Assembly (NCBI GenBank): GCA_963699215.1
Contig: OY969422.1
Coordinates: 1,054,001-1,118,000 of the forward strand
DNA from: VRUE01 sp963699215
GTDB lineage: Bacteria; Actinomycetota; Thermoleophilia; Solirubrobacterales; 70-9
DNA length: 64,000 nucleotides
Reading direction: 5' to 3'
A program made the translations under genes and the position numbers. The notes under the pieces were generated by a model. The model did not search any database. It saw only the letters and a list, made by a program, of their open reading frames with translations, and was not told the DNA's origin. Of the stretch, positions 15,907-24,349 are shown one piece after another. Within the stretch, counting starts at the first letter, position 1. Every line of letters begins with the position of its first letter.

Positions 15907-17475
15907 CTACTCCGGCGCCGGCGACTCCGAGGACAGCACCACCGCAGCCCGTGACGTCGCCGCGGGCCTGCGGTCGTCGAGCTCGTGAGCGGCGAAGATC
16001 TCGTCGAGGTCCTCGCGGGTCAGCGTCTCGCGCTCCAGCGCATTGGCGGCGAGGTCGTCGAGGCACTTGCGGTTCGCCGCCAGCAGCGCCCGCGCCCGCC
16101 GATAGGCCTCGCGCGCCAGCGTCATCGCCGCCACGTCGACGTCGCGCCGGGTGCGGTCCGAGAGCGCGTAGTCGCCGGTCGGCAGGGCGATCGGCGGCGC
16201 CCCGTCGGCGTCCAGCGCCACCCCCATGCCGAACTCGGCGACCATCTGCCGGCAGACCATGTGCACCCGCGCCAGGTCGTCGACCGCTCCCGAGTAGGAG
16301 GCCCGCATGACCTCCTCCTCGGCGGCGCGCCCGCCCAGCAGGGTGACCAGCTCGTCGAGCAGCTCCTCGCGCGACTTCAGGTAGGTGTCCTCCTGCGGCG
16401 AGTGGCCGACAAAGCCCAGCGCCGGGCCGCGCGGGACGATGCTGAGGATCTCCGGCGGATCCAGCCCCAGCAGCCGCCGGCAGAGCGCGTGCCCGGCCTC
16501 GTGGTAGGCGACGATCCGGCGCTCCTTCTGGCTCAGCCGCCGCGCCTGCTGCGAGCCGACCGACTGGCGCAGCAGCGCCTCGTCGAGGTCCTCGCGCGCC
16601 ATCGCCTTGCGCCCCGCGCGCCCGGCGATGATCGCCGCCTCGTTGAGCGCGTTGGCGAGCTGGGCGCCGGTCATCCCGGTGGTCTTGCGGGCGACGTCGG
16701 TCAGGTCGAGGTCGTGGCCGAGCGGCTTGTCCTTGGCGTGCGCACGCAGGATCGCCTCGCGACCGCTGCGGTCGGGCGGCGACACCAGCACCTGGCGGTC
16801 GAAGCGCCCCGGCCGCAGCAGCGCCTTGTCGAGCTTGTCGACGTAGTTGGAGGCGGCGATCACGATCACCGTCCCGGGGTCCTTCTCGAAGCCGTCGAGC
16901 TCGACCAGCAGCTGGTTGAGCGCCTGCTCGCGCTCGCTCGAGCCGCCATCCCCACCGCCGCCGCTGCGCGCTCCCCCGACCGCGTCCAGCTCGTCGATGA
17001 AGATGACGGCCCGGCCCGACTTGCGCGCCTCCTTGAACAGGCGCCGGATGCGGGCGGCTCCCCTCCCCACGAACATCTCTACGAAGCTCGAGCCCGAGGC
17101 GGAGAAGAAGTCGACGCCGGCCTGCGCGGCGACCGCCCGCGCCAGCATCGTCTTCCCGGTCCCCGGCGGGCCGAACAGCAGCACGCCGCGCGGGGGCTGG
17201 GCGCCGAGGGCGGCGAAGCGCTTGGGATCGCGCAGCCACTCGGTGACGTCGATCAGCTCGTCCTTGGCCGCGTCGACGCCCTGCACCTCCTCCCACAGCA
17301 CGGGCTTGGTCCTGCTCGCTTTCACCGTCTCCGGCTTGGTCGCCCCCAGCGTTCCGCGCAGCAGCGTCACGAAGACGATTAGCAGGCAGAACATGAAGAA
17401 GACCCCGAAGACGGGGTACCAGTCGAAGAAGAACGTCTTGACTTCCGACGCGGTCAGCGCCAGCGGCAGGAGCAT
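15907..17475 (-). CDS. FtsH-like AAA+ zinc metalloprotease with a single N-terminal membrane segment
   Basis: The product is 522 aa. One transmembrane helix (about 20-42, VFGVFFMFCLLIVFVTLLRG) is followed directly by the AAA module: VLLFGPPGTGKTMLARAV (Walker A about 101-108), FIDELDAVGGAR (Walker B), LLRPGRFDRQV (second region of homology) and the peptidase motif HEAGH (about residue 327), with the third-ligand context YSGAVDDLARV. These catalytic residues are intact, so ATP-dependent proteolysis at the membrane is expected. Canonical FtsH is longer (about 600-650 aa) and has two membrane helices around an extracytoplasmic domain, which is missing here. It is therefore probably a paralogue rather than the main FtsH. 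Confidence 0.88.
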   Translation of the reverse strand: MLLPLALTASEVKTFFFDWYPVFGVFFMFCLLIVFVTLLRGTLGATKPETVKASRTKPVLWEEVQGVDAAKDELIDVTEWLRDPKRFAALGAQPPRGVLLFGPPGTGKTMLARAVAAQAGVDFFSASGSSFVEMFVGRGAARIRRLFKEARKSGRAVIFIDELDAVGGARSGGGGDGGSSEREQALNQLLVELDGFEKDPGTVIVIAASNYVDKLDKALLRPGRFDRQVLVSPPDRSGREAILRAHAKDKPLGHDLDLTDVARKTTGMTGAQLANALNEAAIIAGRAGRKAMAREDLDEALLRQSVGSQQARRLSQKERRIVAYHEAGHALCRRLLGLDPPEILSIVPRGPALGFVGHSPQEDTYLKSREELLDELVTLLGGRAAEEEVMRASYSGAVDDLARVHMVCRQMVAEFGMGVALDADGAPPIALPTGDYALSDRTRRDVDVAAMTLAREAYRRARALLAANRKCLDDLAANALERETLTREDLDEIFAAHELDDRRPAATSRAAVVLSSESPAPE

Positions 17476-17539
17476 CTAAGGAGTTTCAGGCCAAAGCGTC
17501 CGCGCTCCTATCGCACATACGTCCGCGACGCGGTTTGCA

Positions 17540-18211
17540 TCAAAGCTCTCGCCGGCTGACGACACCGCTCTGCAGGGCGCGCTCGGCCAGGGCGACCCGC
17601 TTGCGGTTTTGCGGCAGGTCGGCGACCTCAAGCTTGTCGAAGAGGGCCCGCATGTGGGTCTTGACCGCGTCGACGCTGAGGTGCAGCTCCTCGGCGATCG
17701 CCTGGTTGGTGGCCGGGGTGGCGAAGGGCGATTCGTCTTTGAAGGGGCGGCAGAGGGCGAGCAGGACCCGCCGCTGGCCGGGGGAGACGCTCGCCGCCCC
17801 CGGCACCTCGCCGGCGACGACGGTCGCTTCCGGGGCGCCCTCGCCGGGGCGCCGGAAGAGGACCGCGGTGCGGCCGAAGCGCAGCGTGTCGCCGTCGCGC
17901 AGACGGCGACGACCGTCGACCCGCTGCTCGCCGACGAAGGAGCCGTTGCGGGAGAGGCCGTCGTCGAGCAGCGTGCACTCGTCGCGCACGACCTCGATCT
18001 GGGCGTGCAGCGCCGAGACCTCCTCGTCCCAGTCGAGCCGCAGGTCGGCCGAATCGCCGCGCCCGACCCAGAGCGCCACGGTCCCCTCCTCGACCGTGAC
18101 GATCCGCTGCGCGCCGTCGCCGTCGCGGTAGACGAGGAAGGGGCGACCGCCCCGTTCGGCCTCGATCTGCGCCTTCAGCTCGGGGGCGCTGGTCTGGGGC
18201 TGTTCACCCAC
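17540..18211 (-). CDS. FHA-domain protein with C-terminal LuxR-like helix-turn-helix
   Basis: The product is 223 aa. The FHA domain covers about 35-125: VALWVGRGDSADLRLDWDEE, VSALHAQIEVV, LLDDGLSRNGSFV and DGDTLRFGRTAVLF contain the conserved GR, S-x-x-H and N-G positions that read phosphothreonine. The C-terminus, SPGQRRVLLALCRPF then NQAIAEELHLSVDAVKTHMR, is a LuxR/GerE-like DNA-binding helix-turn-helix. It is probably a transcription factor gated by Ser/Thr phosphorylation. Its start overlaps the MBL-fold gene's stop by 8 bases, so both are made from one mRNA. No kinase gene is visible in the window. Confidence 0.85.
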   Translation of the reverse strand: MGEQPQTSAPELKAQIEAERGGRPFLVYRDGDGAQRIVTVEEGTVALWVGRGDSADLRLDWDEEVSALHAQIEVVRDECTLLDDGLSRNGSFVGEQRVDGRRRLRDGDTLRFGRTAVLFRRPGEGAPEATVVAGEVPGAASVSPGQRRVLLALCRPFKDESPFATPATNQAIAEELHLSVDAVKTHMRALFDKLEVADLPQNRKRVALAERALQSGVVSRREL

Positions 18212-18950
18212 GAACGACCTGCGAGCCGCCGACTATCGCCTCGGTGCCGTCGTCGCCGAAGACGACCCAGGCCTTGTTGCCGCCGTCGTAGTCGGGCGCC
18301 CAGAGCTTCAGCGTCGCCGGGCGATCCCAGACGGTGACCTGCTCCTCGCCGACCTCCTCGAGGCCGCGCCAGATGCGCACGAAGGGGTTGGCCTCCCACT
18401 CGGCGCCGATCGTCGTCGGCTCACGATGCCCCGGATGGACCCGCGTGTCCGGCGGCAGCTCCATCAGCCGCATCACCGAGGCTTGCAGGTCGGCGAAGCC
18501 GCTGGCGCCCGGCGCCATCGTCCCCCCGACCGTCCCCTTGAAGAGGACGTCGGCGGTGAAGAGGTCGGTGCCGTCGACGAGGAAGGCGAGGTGGCCGGCG
18601 GCGTGGCCGGGGGTGAGGATGGCCTCGATCTCGAGCCCGCCGGCGGCGAGCTTGCCGCCGTCCTCGATCGTCTCGCCCGCCTCCTCGTCCATCTCCGCCG
18701 CCGTCTCGGCGTGGGCGACGAGGGGCGGGTTACCGAGCCGCTCCCGCGCCTCCGCCAGCCCGGCGACGTGGTCGGCGTGGGGATGGGTGACGAGGACGTG
18801 GGTGATCTCGATCCCGTCCCGCTCGGCCCGCTCCAGCAGCGGCCCGAGGTCGTCGTTGCCGTCGATCAGCACCCCCTTGCCGCTCGCCTCGTCGGCGACC
18901 AGGTAGGCGTTGGACAGCCACACCGGGTTCTCGGTCCTCTCGACGATCAC
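18204..18950 (-). CDS. Metallo-beta-lactamase-fold hydrolase (glyoxalase II-like)
   Basis: The product is 248 aa, starting at a GTG preceded by GGAGGGAGTGAC. The di-metal site is complete: THPHADH at 55-61 (HxHxDH), LTPGHAAGH, LFTADVLF and VHPGH. This places it among glyoxalase II-type thioester hydrolases, although other MBL enzymes have the same ligands. An unusual tail of about 50 residues follows the catalytic domain (VTVWDRPATLKLWAPDYDGG). Operon partner: the FHA/HTH regulator downstream. Confidence 0.85.
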   Translation of the reverse strand: MIVERTENPVWLSNAYLVADEASGKGVLIDGNDDLGPLLERAERDGIEITHVLVTHPHADHVAGLAEARERLGNPPLVAHAETAAEMDEEAGETIEDGGKLAAGGLEIEAILTPGHAAGHLAFLVDGTDLFTADVLFKGTVGGTMAPGASGFADLQASVMRLMELPPDTRVHPGHREPTTIGAEWEANPFVRIWRGLEEVGEEQVTVWDRPATLKLWAPDYDGGNKAWVVFGDDGTEAIVGGSQVVRG

Positions 18951-19112
18951 GTCACTCCCTCCGTCGCTTGCAATCTCCGCGCCAAACCGTACGGGGCGCG
19001 GCCGGCGCAGGCGCCGCCGCGGCCATAATTTCAACTGCCCAGGCAGGCGTACCCAGATCCGGTACGGCTGTGGGGGCTGGATTCCTGGAACCGCAGCGCC
19101 GAGCGAGCTACC

Positions 19113-20360
19113 GTGTTCAGAGTTGACGTGAGGACCAGAAGCACCCCGGCGCCAGGGCTCCGCCTGGTGCTCCTGGCGATCTTGTTCGTGATGGCGCTGA
19201 CGGCTGACACGCGCATTGCCTCTGCCGCACCCGGCGGCGCGGGACTGGGTGCCGCCCCGCCGGCCGGCGAGTCCCCATTCGACCGCCACGGCATGTGGAT
19301 CTGGTACGTCGACCGCTCCGAGGGCGGCGACGTCGGCAGGATCGTCGCCCGCGCCAAGAAGGCCGGCATCGGCACCCTCTACATCAAGGCCGGCGACGCG
19401 GGCAACGTCTGGTCGCAGTTCAACGAGACCCTGGTCGGCGCCCTGCATCGCGGCGGCCTGGACGTCTGCGCATGGCAGTTCGTCTACGGCAACAGCCCCG
19501 TCGACGAGGCCAAGGTCGGCGCCGCCGCCGTGCGCCGCGGGGCCGACTGCCTGGCGATCGACGCCGAGGGCCAGTACGAGGGCAAGTACGCGGCCGCCGA
19601 CCTCTACATCCGCGCCCTGCGCGGCCGCATCGGCGCCGCCTTCCCCCTCTCGCTGGCCGCCTTCCCCTATGTCGACTACCACCCGTCCTTTCCCTACTCG
19701 GTCTTCTTCGGCCCCGAAGGCGCCATCGCCAACCAGCCGCAGATGTACTGGCGGGCGATCGGCACGTCGGTCCGCGCGGTCTACGAGCACACCTTTCTCT
19801 TCAACCGGCTCTGGGACCGCCCGCTCTACCCGCTCGGGCAGACCTACGGCGGCGCCAACCGCCGGGAGGTCCTCCGCTTTCGCCGCTTCGCAGAGAGCTA
19901 TGGCGGCCTGGCGGCGAGCTGGTGGGACTGGCAGGAGACGAGCCCCACGGGCTGGAGCGCGCTCGGCGCGACGCTCGCCGGCCCGGTCTTCGGCTACCGC
20001 CCAGTGACCTCCCATCCCGTGCTGAAGCGCGGCAGCAGAGGGGACCTGGTGGTCTGGGCGCAGTCGCACCTGCGCGCCGCGGGGCAGCCACAGCTGCCCG
20101 TCACCGGCATCTTCGGCAAGCAGACCAGGGCGGCCGTCCGGGCGTTCCAGGAAGCCCAGGGGCTCGCGGTCGACGGCGTCATCGGCACGACCACCTGGCG
20201 CTCGCTGCTCGACTTCGACCCGGTACGTCCGCTCTGGGCGGGTCGCCGGGCGAAGCGAGGGGACGGCGCGGCGGCAAGCCGCGCATTTCCGCCGCGCCGT
20301 CCGCTCTCCGCCTCGCTGCCGGCGAAGGCATACGAGATAGACCCGGGGCCCGCCCCTTGA
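19113..20360 (+). CDS. Secreted glycoside-hydrolase-like barrel with C-terminal peptidoglycan-binding domain
   Basis: The product is 415 aa from a GTG. The N-terminal signal peptide (RLVLLAILFVMALTADTRIA) is followed by a barrel-like domain starting HGMWIWYVDRSEGGDVGRIV and including IGTLYIKAGDAG, DCLAIDAEGQYEG and SLAAFPYVDYHPSF, with acidic residues at strand ends as in GH-type TIM barrels. Residues about 310-370 form a peptidoglycan-binding domain (VLKRGSRGDLVVWAQSHL, GIFGKQTRAAVRAFQEAQGL). Probably a cell-wall-associated enzyme, but the exact activity is not known. The next gene starts within its last codons. Confidence 0.8.
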   Translation: MFRVDVRTRSTPAPGLRLVLLAILFVMALTADTRIASAAPGGAGLGAAPPAGESPFDRHGMWIWYVDRSEGGDVGRIVARAKKAGIGTLYIKAGDAGNVWSQFNETLVGALHRGGLDVCAWQFVYGNSPVDEAKVGAAAVRRGADCLAIDAEGQYEGKYAAADLYIRALRGRIGAAFPLSLAAFPYVDYHPSFPYSVFFGPEGAIANQPQMYWRAIGTSVRAVYEHTFLFNRLWDRPLYPLGQTYGGANRREVLRFRRFAESYGGLAASWWDWQETSPTGWSALGATLAGPVFGYRPVTSHPVLKRGSRGDLVVWAQSHLRAAGQPQLPVTGIFGKQTRAAVRAFQEAQGLAVDGVIGTTTWRSLLDFDPVRPLWAGRRAKRGDGAAASRAFPPRRPLSASLPAKAYEIDPGPAP

Positions 20361-21394
20361 GCAAGCGCCCGGCGGGGGCGCTTGCGGGCATAGCCATGAT
20401 CCTCATCCTCGCCGCTCCGGCGAACGGGGGGCAGCGCCCGCGCGACAGCGTGATCGAGGTGCCGAGCTCTGGGTCGGCGCGAATCTCCGCCACGGCTGCC
20501 GTGAATCGATACTCGATCGACGACGGCAGCGGCGAAACCGTGGCGATCGCGGTCACCGATGCCTGCCGGGTCGTGTGCACCGCCGCCGACCCGCAGCCGA
20601 TCGCAAACTTCCTCGGCACGCTCATCCACGGCGCCGAGATGGGACTGGTCACGGTCCAGCTCGACACCCCTTCGCAGATCGAATTCGACTGCGGCTTCGG
20701 TGCGCAGGCGTGCTACTACGGGAGCGAGAACAGGATCGTGATCAGCGGCAACGACGCCTTGGCGCCGGAAGGGGCCAGCCGCGACTTCGTCCTCGCCCAC
20801 GAGTACGGGCACCACGTCGCCCGACATCGCGCGAGCCCGTCGCCTTTTCCGGCGGCGATCGACTGGGGCACCGCGCGCTGGTCGAGCTACGAGCACGTTT
20901 GCCAGCGCTCGCGGGCGGGAGCCCTCTTCCCGGGCGACGAGGGCCTGCACTACTTCCGCGACCCCGGCGAGGCGTTCGCCGAGAGCTTCGCCCATTATCG
21001 CTTCCCGGCCAGCGGCGTTCCCTGGCGCTGGCTGCGCGTCCTGAAACCCGATCGGGGCGCCTTCGAGGCGATCCGCGAAGACACTCTCGACCCTTGGTGG
21101 GGCCGCACCGCCTTCGGGCTGCGGGGTCGCGTTCCGCCGCGGCGGGGAGGGCCCGCGGTGAGGACGTTTCGGACACCGCTCGACGGCACGGTCAGCCTGC
21201 GACCGGCGGGCCGGCACCGCTACAACCTGAGCCTGCTGAACCCAGCCGGCCGCGTGCTGCGCCCTTCGCGCCAAGGCCTCGGCCTCGGGCGCCAGCTCGA
21301 CTACACGGTCTGCGGCCAGACCCGCCTGCGCCTCGCGATCCGCTCTTCGCGGCGATCCGCCGGAGCCTTCAAGCTGCAAATCCAGCGACCCTGA
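20357..21394 (+). CDS. Secreted zinc metallopeptidase-like protein (HEYGHH)
   Basis: The product is 345 aa from a TTG whose last two bases are shared with the TGA of the upstream gene (TTGA, 4-base overlap); ATG at 20396 is the alternative. A hydrophobic N-terminus (LAGIAMILILAAPANGG) suggests export. The core has FVLAHEYGHHVARHR (about 145-159), a zincin HExxH motif, and DPGEAFAESFAHYRFPAS, where a downstream Glu could be the third ligand. The C-terminal 90 residues look like a beta domain (RPAGRHRYNLSLLNPAGRVL) similar to prepeptidase-type modules. Coupling to the secreted barrel protein suggests both act outside the cell, perhaps on the wall. Confidence 0.75.
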   Translation: MSKRPAGALAGIAMILILAAPANGGQRPRDSVIEVPSSGSARISATAAVNRYSIDDGSGETVAIAVTDACRVVCTAADPQPIANFLGTLIHGAEMGLVTVQLDTPSQIEFDCGFGAQACYYGSENRIVISGNDALAPEGASRDFVLAHEYGHHVARHRASPSPFPAAIDWGTARWSSYEHVCQRSRAGALFPGDEGLHYFRDPGEAFAESFAHYRFPASGVPWRWLRVLKPDRGAFEAIREDTLDPWWGRTAFGLRGRVPPRRGGPAVRTFRTPLDGTVSLRPAGRHRYNLSLLNPAGRVLRPSRQGLGLGRQLDYTVCGQTRLRLAIRSSRRSAGAFKLQIQRP

Positions 21395-21430
21395 GATAAT
21401 CCCCGGCGGGCGATTCCTCGCCCATCCCTA

Positions 21431-21504
<74 letters not shown>

Positions 21505-21533
21505 TCTCGAGGCATCTTCATAGATCGTCGCGT

Positions 21534-21563
21534 CAGTCCACCCACCGGTCACCGGGTGGACTG
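21534..21563. terminator. Hairpin downstream of tRNA-Asp
   Basis: CAGTCCACCC and GGGTGGACTG form a perfect 10-bp stem around a 10-nt loop that can itself pair partly (ACCGGT). It starts 30 bases after the tRNA and has no U-run after it. It could end tRNA transcription or stop read-through toward the opposing XRE gene. Confidence 0.5.
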
Positions 21564-21624
21564 TGAGTGTGATCGAATCGGACGATGTCTGAGTTTCTGA
21601 CAGTTCGGCCGGTCCGGGCGGTGA

Positions 21625-21882
21625 CTAGGTCTCTCGTGCCAGCCGATCGGCGCCAACTGTGCGCTCGGCCTGGGCGACGAGCTCGGACAGGGGAATCTCG
21701 AGCGCCGCTGCGAGCTTGAAGAGGTTGCGAAAGCTCGGGTTCCTCAACCCGCGCTCGATCTCGCTGACGTACGTGCGATGCATTCCGGCAAGATCGGCCA
21801 GCCCCTCCTGTGAGAGACCATCGATTTCGCCCCGCCGCGTTCGTATCGCTTCGCCAAGAGCCTTGAGAGCCGCCTCCGACAC
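21625..21882 (-). CDS. XRE-family helix-turn-helix regulator
   Basis: The product is 85 aa. It is almost entirely one Cro/CI-type DNA-binding domain: ALGEAIRTRRGEIDGLSQEG, LADLAGMHRTYVSEIERGLR, NPSFRNLFKLAAALEIPLSE. Such solo regulators often come from phage, restriction-modification or plasmid modules. The gene and the 378 bases before it have lower GC than the surroundings, consistent with acquired DNA next to tRNA-Asp. No partner gene remains in the window. Confidence 0.88.
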   Translation of the reverse strand: MSEAALKALGEAIRTRRGEIDGLSQEGLADLAGMHRTYVSEIERGLRNPSFRNLFKLAAALEIPLSELVAQAERTVGADRLARET

Positions 21883-22260
21883 GCGCCGAGCCTGCCAGCT
21901 ATTCCGTTATGAGTCTACAGAATATAAGTAGCTAGTCACGGCGCTCGGAACGCCCATACCAACGCGTACCAATAAAAGTCCTTGCATAAAACCTAAAGGC
22001 GAAAACACCACTGGAACACATGGGTCATATTCTCGGCCGAGTTGACTCATATAGTGTGTTAGTAGAGGAACGCCTGTCGAAGTGAAAGGTTGTGTTGGTC
22101 GGCTTCGCCGATAGTTCGTCCTATCGATGTGGGTGCGCTCTGCCAACGGCTCGTGGCACAGCGACTCTGCTAGTGAGTGACGATGCTCGCTTTCCGGCGT
22201 GGCGGCGAGCGACCGTCGCCCCGGCATCCTTGCCGATCGGGCGGACGGGTCGGGGTGGCA
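21883..22260. other. Low-GC gap with no supported gene
   Basis: This stretch holds only short frames without protein-like composition. The first ~200 bases are AT-rich for this genome (CATAAAACCTAAAGGCGAAA and similar) and could carry the XRE promoter. I see no RNA gene, hairpin or repeat in it. Together with the XRE gene it looks like a remnant of acquired DNA. Confidence 0.5.
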
Positions 22261-23058
22261 TCAAGCCCGGCGGGCGATGAAGACTGCCTTCGTGTGGACC
22301 AGTTCCTCGACCGGTTGCTTCGGGACCGCGTCGTAGGCGTGGCCGTAGACGTCGAGGCACTCCAGCCCCGCCGCCTCGAGCAGCTCGCGCACATCCGTTT
22401 CCGGATAGTGGCGCTGGCGGTGGACATGGGTTTCGACATCCACGACACCGTCGTCTACGGACTCGACTTCGAAGTGCGCCTCGTTGATCGAGCGGGGCTG
22501 CGCCTCCGTCGAGGACTGGCCGCGCCAGATCAGCCGCCGCCCGCCCCTTTCCACCTTCTGGACTTCGGCGAAGAAGGTGCGGTAGGCCTGCAGGGTGTTG
22601 ACGTCGAACATCAGCAATCCACCGGGAGCCAGGTTGGCCCGCATTCCGCTCAGCGCCTCCCTCAGCTCGTCTCCGCTGAGCAGATAGTTGACCGCGTCGT
22701 CCAGCGACCAGACGAGATCGAACTCGCCGAATACCGGCAGCTCCCGCATGTCCGCCACGGACAGGGGCACCGCATCCCCGGCCTTGGCCCGGGCCAGCTC
22801 CAGCATCGAGGGCGAGATGTCACAAGCGGTGACGTCCCAGCCTCGTTCGAGCATCGGCAAGAAGCTCTTCCCCGTCCCGCAGCCGACGTCGAGCAGGCGG
22901 CGCCCACTCAACCCGTGACGGCGGAGCTTGGGAAGGAGGTTGCCCAGCCACAACTCGTAGTCGTGGTGGGCGGTGAAATCGTCATAGACGGGTGCGAGCG
23001 CCTCGTACGCATGCTCGGCCCCTTTGCTATCTGGTTGGACTGCTGCGGTTATCTCCAT
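22261..23058 (-). CDS. SAM-dependent class I methyltransferase
   Basis: The product is 265 aa from the ATG at 23058; a TTG nine bases earlier is possible. The class I fold is clear: LLDVGCGTGKSFLPMLERGW (motif I), VTACDISPSMLELARAKAGD (motif II with acidic residue), FDLVWSLDDAVNYLLSGDEL and LAPGGLLMFDVNTLQAYRTF. The N-terminus AYEALAPVYDDFTAHHDYEL matches the small-molecule methyltransferases related to UbiE. Substrate unknown. Its start codon lies 18 bases from the divergent sigma-factor gene, so their promoters must overlap. Confidence 0.88.
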   Translation of the reverse strand: MEITAAVQPDSKGAEHAYEALAPVYDDFTAHHDYELWLGNLLPKLRRHGLSGRRLLDVGCGTGKSFLPMLERGWDVTACDISPSMLELARAKAGDAVPLSVADMRELPVFGEFDLVWSLDDAVNYLLSGDELREALSGMRANLAPGGLLMFDVNTLQAYRTFFAEVQKVERGGRRLIWRGQSSTEAQPRSINEAHFEVESVDDGVVDVETHVHRQRHYPETDVRELLEAAGLECLDVYGHAYDAVPKQPVEELVHTKAVFIARRA

Positions 23059-23076
23059 GCCGCCCAAGACCAGTGA

Positions 23077-23640
23077 ATGATTAACAACGTTTCATTGCTC
23101 AAATATGCTAGTTTGTTCCGCATCGTGGAGATCCGGCGTCTCGATCATCGCGTTGACCAGGGAGGGGAGCCAAGCGACTCCTGGGACTGGGACGAAGTCC
23201 ACAGGATCTGCTTGGCCTTCGCCTACCGCTACGCGAAGAATCGCACAGAGGCGGAAGACATCGCCCAGGACTCGATGGTAAGGGTCTGGCGGCGCCGGAC
23301 CACGCTGCGCAAAAGCGAGGCCCGCAAGTCGTGGCTGGGGACGATAGTCCGCAACGAGGCCCTGCGCGAGTTCGCCCGCAAGCGTCCCGCGCCGACCGAC
23401 GCGATCGAGGCCTTGCACGGCAGCGACGACGAGCGTGTCCTTGCCACGGTCGAAAGGGCGGACCTACATGCTGCGCTGGAGCGGCTCAACGAACGCGATC
23501 GTCAGCTGGTGCGACTCCGCTACGACGAGGACCTCACCCAGGAGGCGATCGCCCACCGCCTCGGCATTCCCCTTGGCACGGTGAAGGTTCGCCTTCACCG
23601 CGTGCGCGCCAAGTTGCGCCGCGAGATCGGCACCTTCTAG
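23077..23640 (+). CDS. ECF-type RNA polymerase sigma factor
   Basis: The product is 187 aa if it starts at the ATG at 23077. Region 2 (CLAFAYRYAKNRTEAEDIAQ, DSMVRVWRR) and region 4 (LNERDRQLVRLRYDEDLTQE, AIAHRLGIPLGTVKVRLHRV) are both intact, with a short linker, as in group 4 sigma factors. The first 48 codons are AT-richer and not sigma-like, so a GTG at 23125 is a possible true start, leaving the 5' part as promoter. No anti-sigma gene follows; three TetR genes on the opposite strand come next. Confidence 0.88.
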   Translation: MINNVSLLKYASLFRIVEIRRLDHRVDQGGEPSDSWDWDEVHRICLAFAYRYAKNRTEAEDIAQDSMVRVWRRRTTLRKSEARKSWLGTIVRNEALREFARKRPAPTDAIEALHGSDDERVLATVERADLHAALERLNERDRQLVRLRYDEDLTQEAIAHRLGIPLGTVKVRLHRVRAKLRREIGTF

Positions 23641-23678
23641 AGACGCGGGGAAGGTGGGTTGCCGGCGAGGCGGGGGCC

Positions 23679-24284
23679 TCAGCCGGCCGCCGCCTTGCGC
23701 ATCTCCTCCGTCGCGGCGCCGGGGCCGATGTAGGGGACCAGCAACGCGAAGAGTAGATCCGGCAGCAGCTTGGGCAGCCGTTCGGCCCTCCCGGTCAGCA
23801 GCTCGTCGAAGATCAGGCCGGAGACCGCCCCGGCGGCCATCAGGGCGATGTTGTCCGGCAGCTCCCTGTCGCCGGCGAGCTCCTCCCCGTCGGCGAGGAA
23901 CTCGGTGAACCTGACGATCGCGTTCCAGTGGCGCTGGCGGGCGTCGGCGCCGGCCGCTGCGACCTCGACGATCGCCGTGCGGGCGAGCTCGGGGTCGAGC
24001 GCGAACATCTCGACGATCGTCGCCAGCCCGACCCGCACCCGCTCGAGCCAGGTCTGCTCGCCGTCGCAGCTGGCGATGACCTCGTCCATGACCCGCTCGA
24101 CCACGAGGTCATAGGCGGCGAGGAAGCACTCGTGCTTGTCCTCGAAATGCTTGTAGAAGGTGGTTCGCGAGACATCTGCCTCGGCGATCACGTCGGCGAC
24201 CGAGGTGGTCTTGTATCCCTTGCGGCCGACGACTCGGACCATCGCCTCCAGGATCAGTTGACGCCGCGTTTCGCTGCCTGCCAT
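23679..24284 (-). CDS. TetR-family transcriptional regulator (1 of 3)
   Basis: The product is 201 aa from the ATG at 24284, or 215 aa from 24326. The HTH reads AMVRVVGRKGYKTTSVADVI then EADVSRTTFYKHFEDKHECF. The C-terminal domain ends LPKLLPDLLFALLVPYIGPG, closely resembling the same segment in the next gene (LPGLLSDVLFATLVPYIGPD), so the two are paralogues. Third gene in a same-strand TetR array. The sequence between it and gene 2 holds a CCCGATAGTTCAATC stretch that could carry its own promoter. Confidence 0.85.
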   Translation of the reverse strand: MAGSETRRQLILEAMVRVVGRKGYKTTSVADVIAEADVSRTTFYKHFEDKHECFLAAYDLVVERVMDEVIASCDGEQTWLERVRVGLATIVEMFALDPELARTAIVEVAAAGADARQRHWNAIVRFTEFLADGEELAGDRELPDNIALMAAGAVSGLIFDELLTGRAERLPKLLPDLLFALLVPYIGPGAATEEMRKAAAG

Positions 24285-24349
24285 CGGCCCGCCCGCCAGG
24301 ATTGAACTATCGGGTATATGGATCATAGCGGCAACCTGTACGTGGACGT

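Noticed and set aside
15011..17296. A 761-codon reverse frame spanning the FtsH-like and MpaB genes
   Set aside because: Its first two thirds are Arg/Gly/Ala-rich and lie out of frame over the well-supported FtsH-like gene; only the last 294 codons (MpaB) are real. This is a high-GC shadow frame.
18204..20069. A 621-codon reverse frame extending the MBL gene upstream
   Set aside because: The upstream part is antisense to the secreted barrel gene and lacks a protein-like pattern; GTG 18950 with GGAGGGAGTGAC is a good start.
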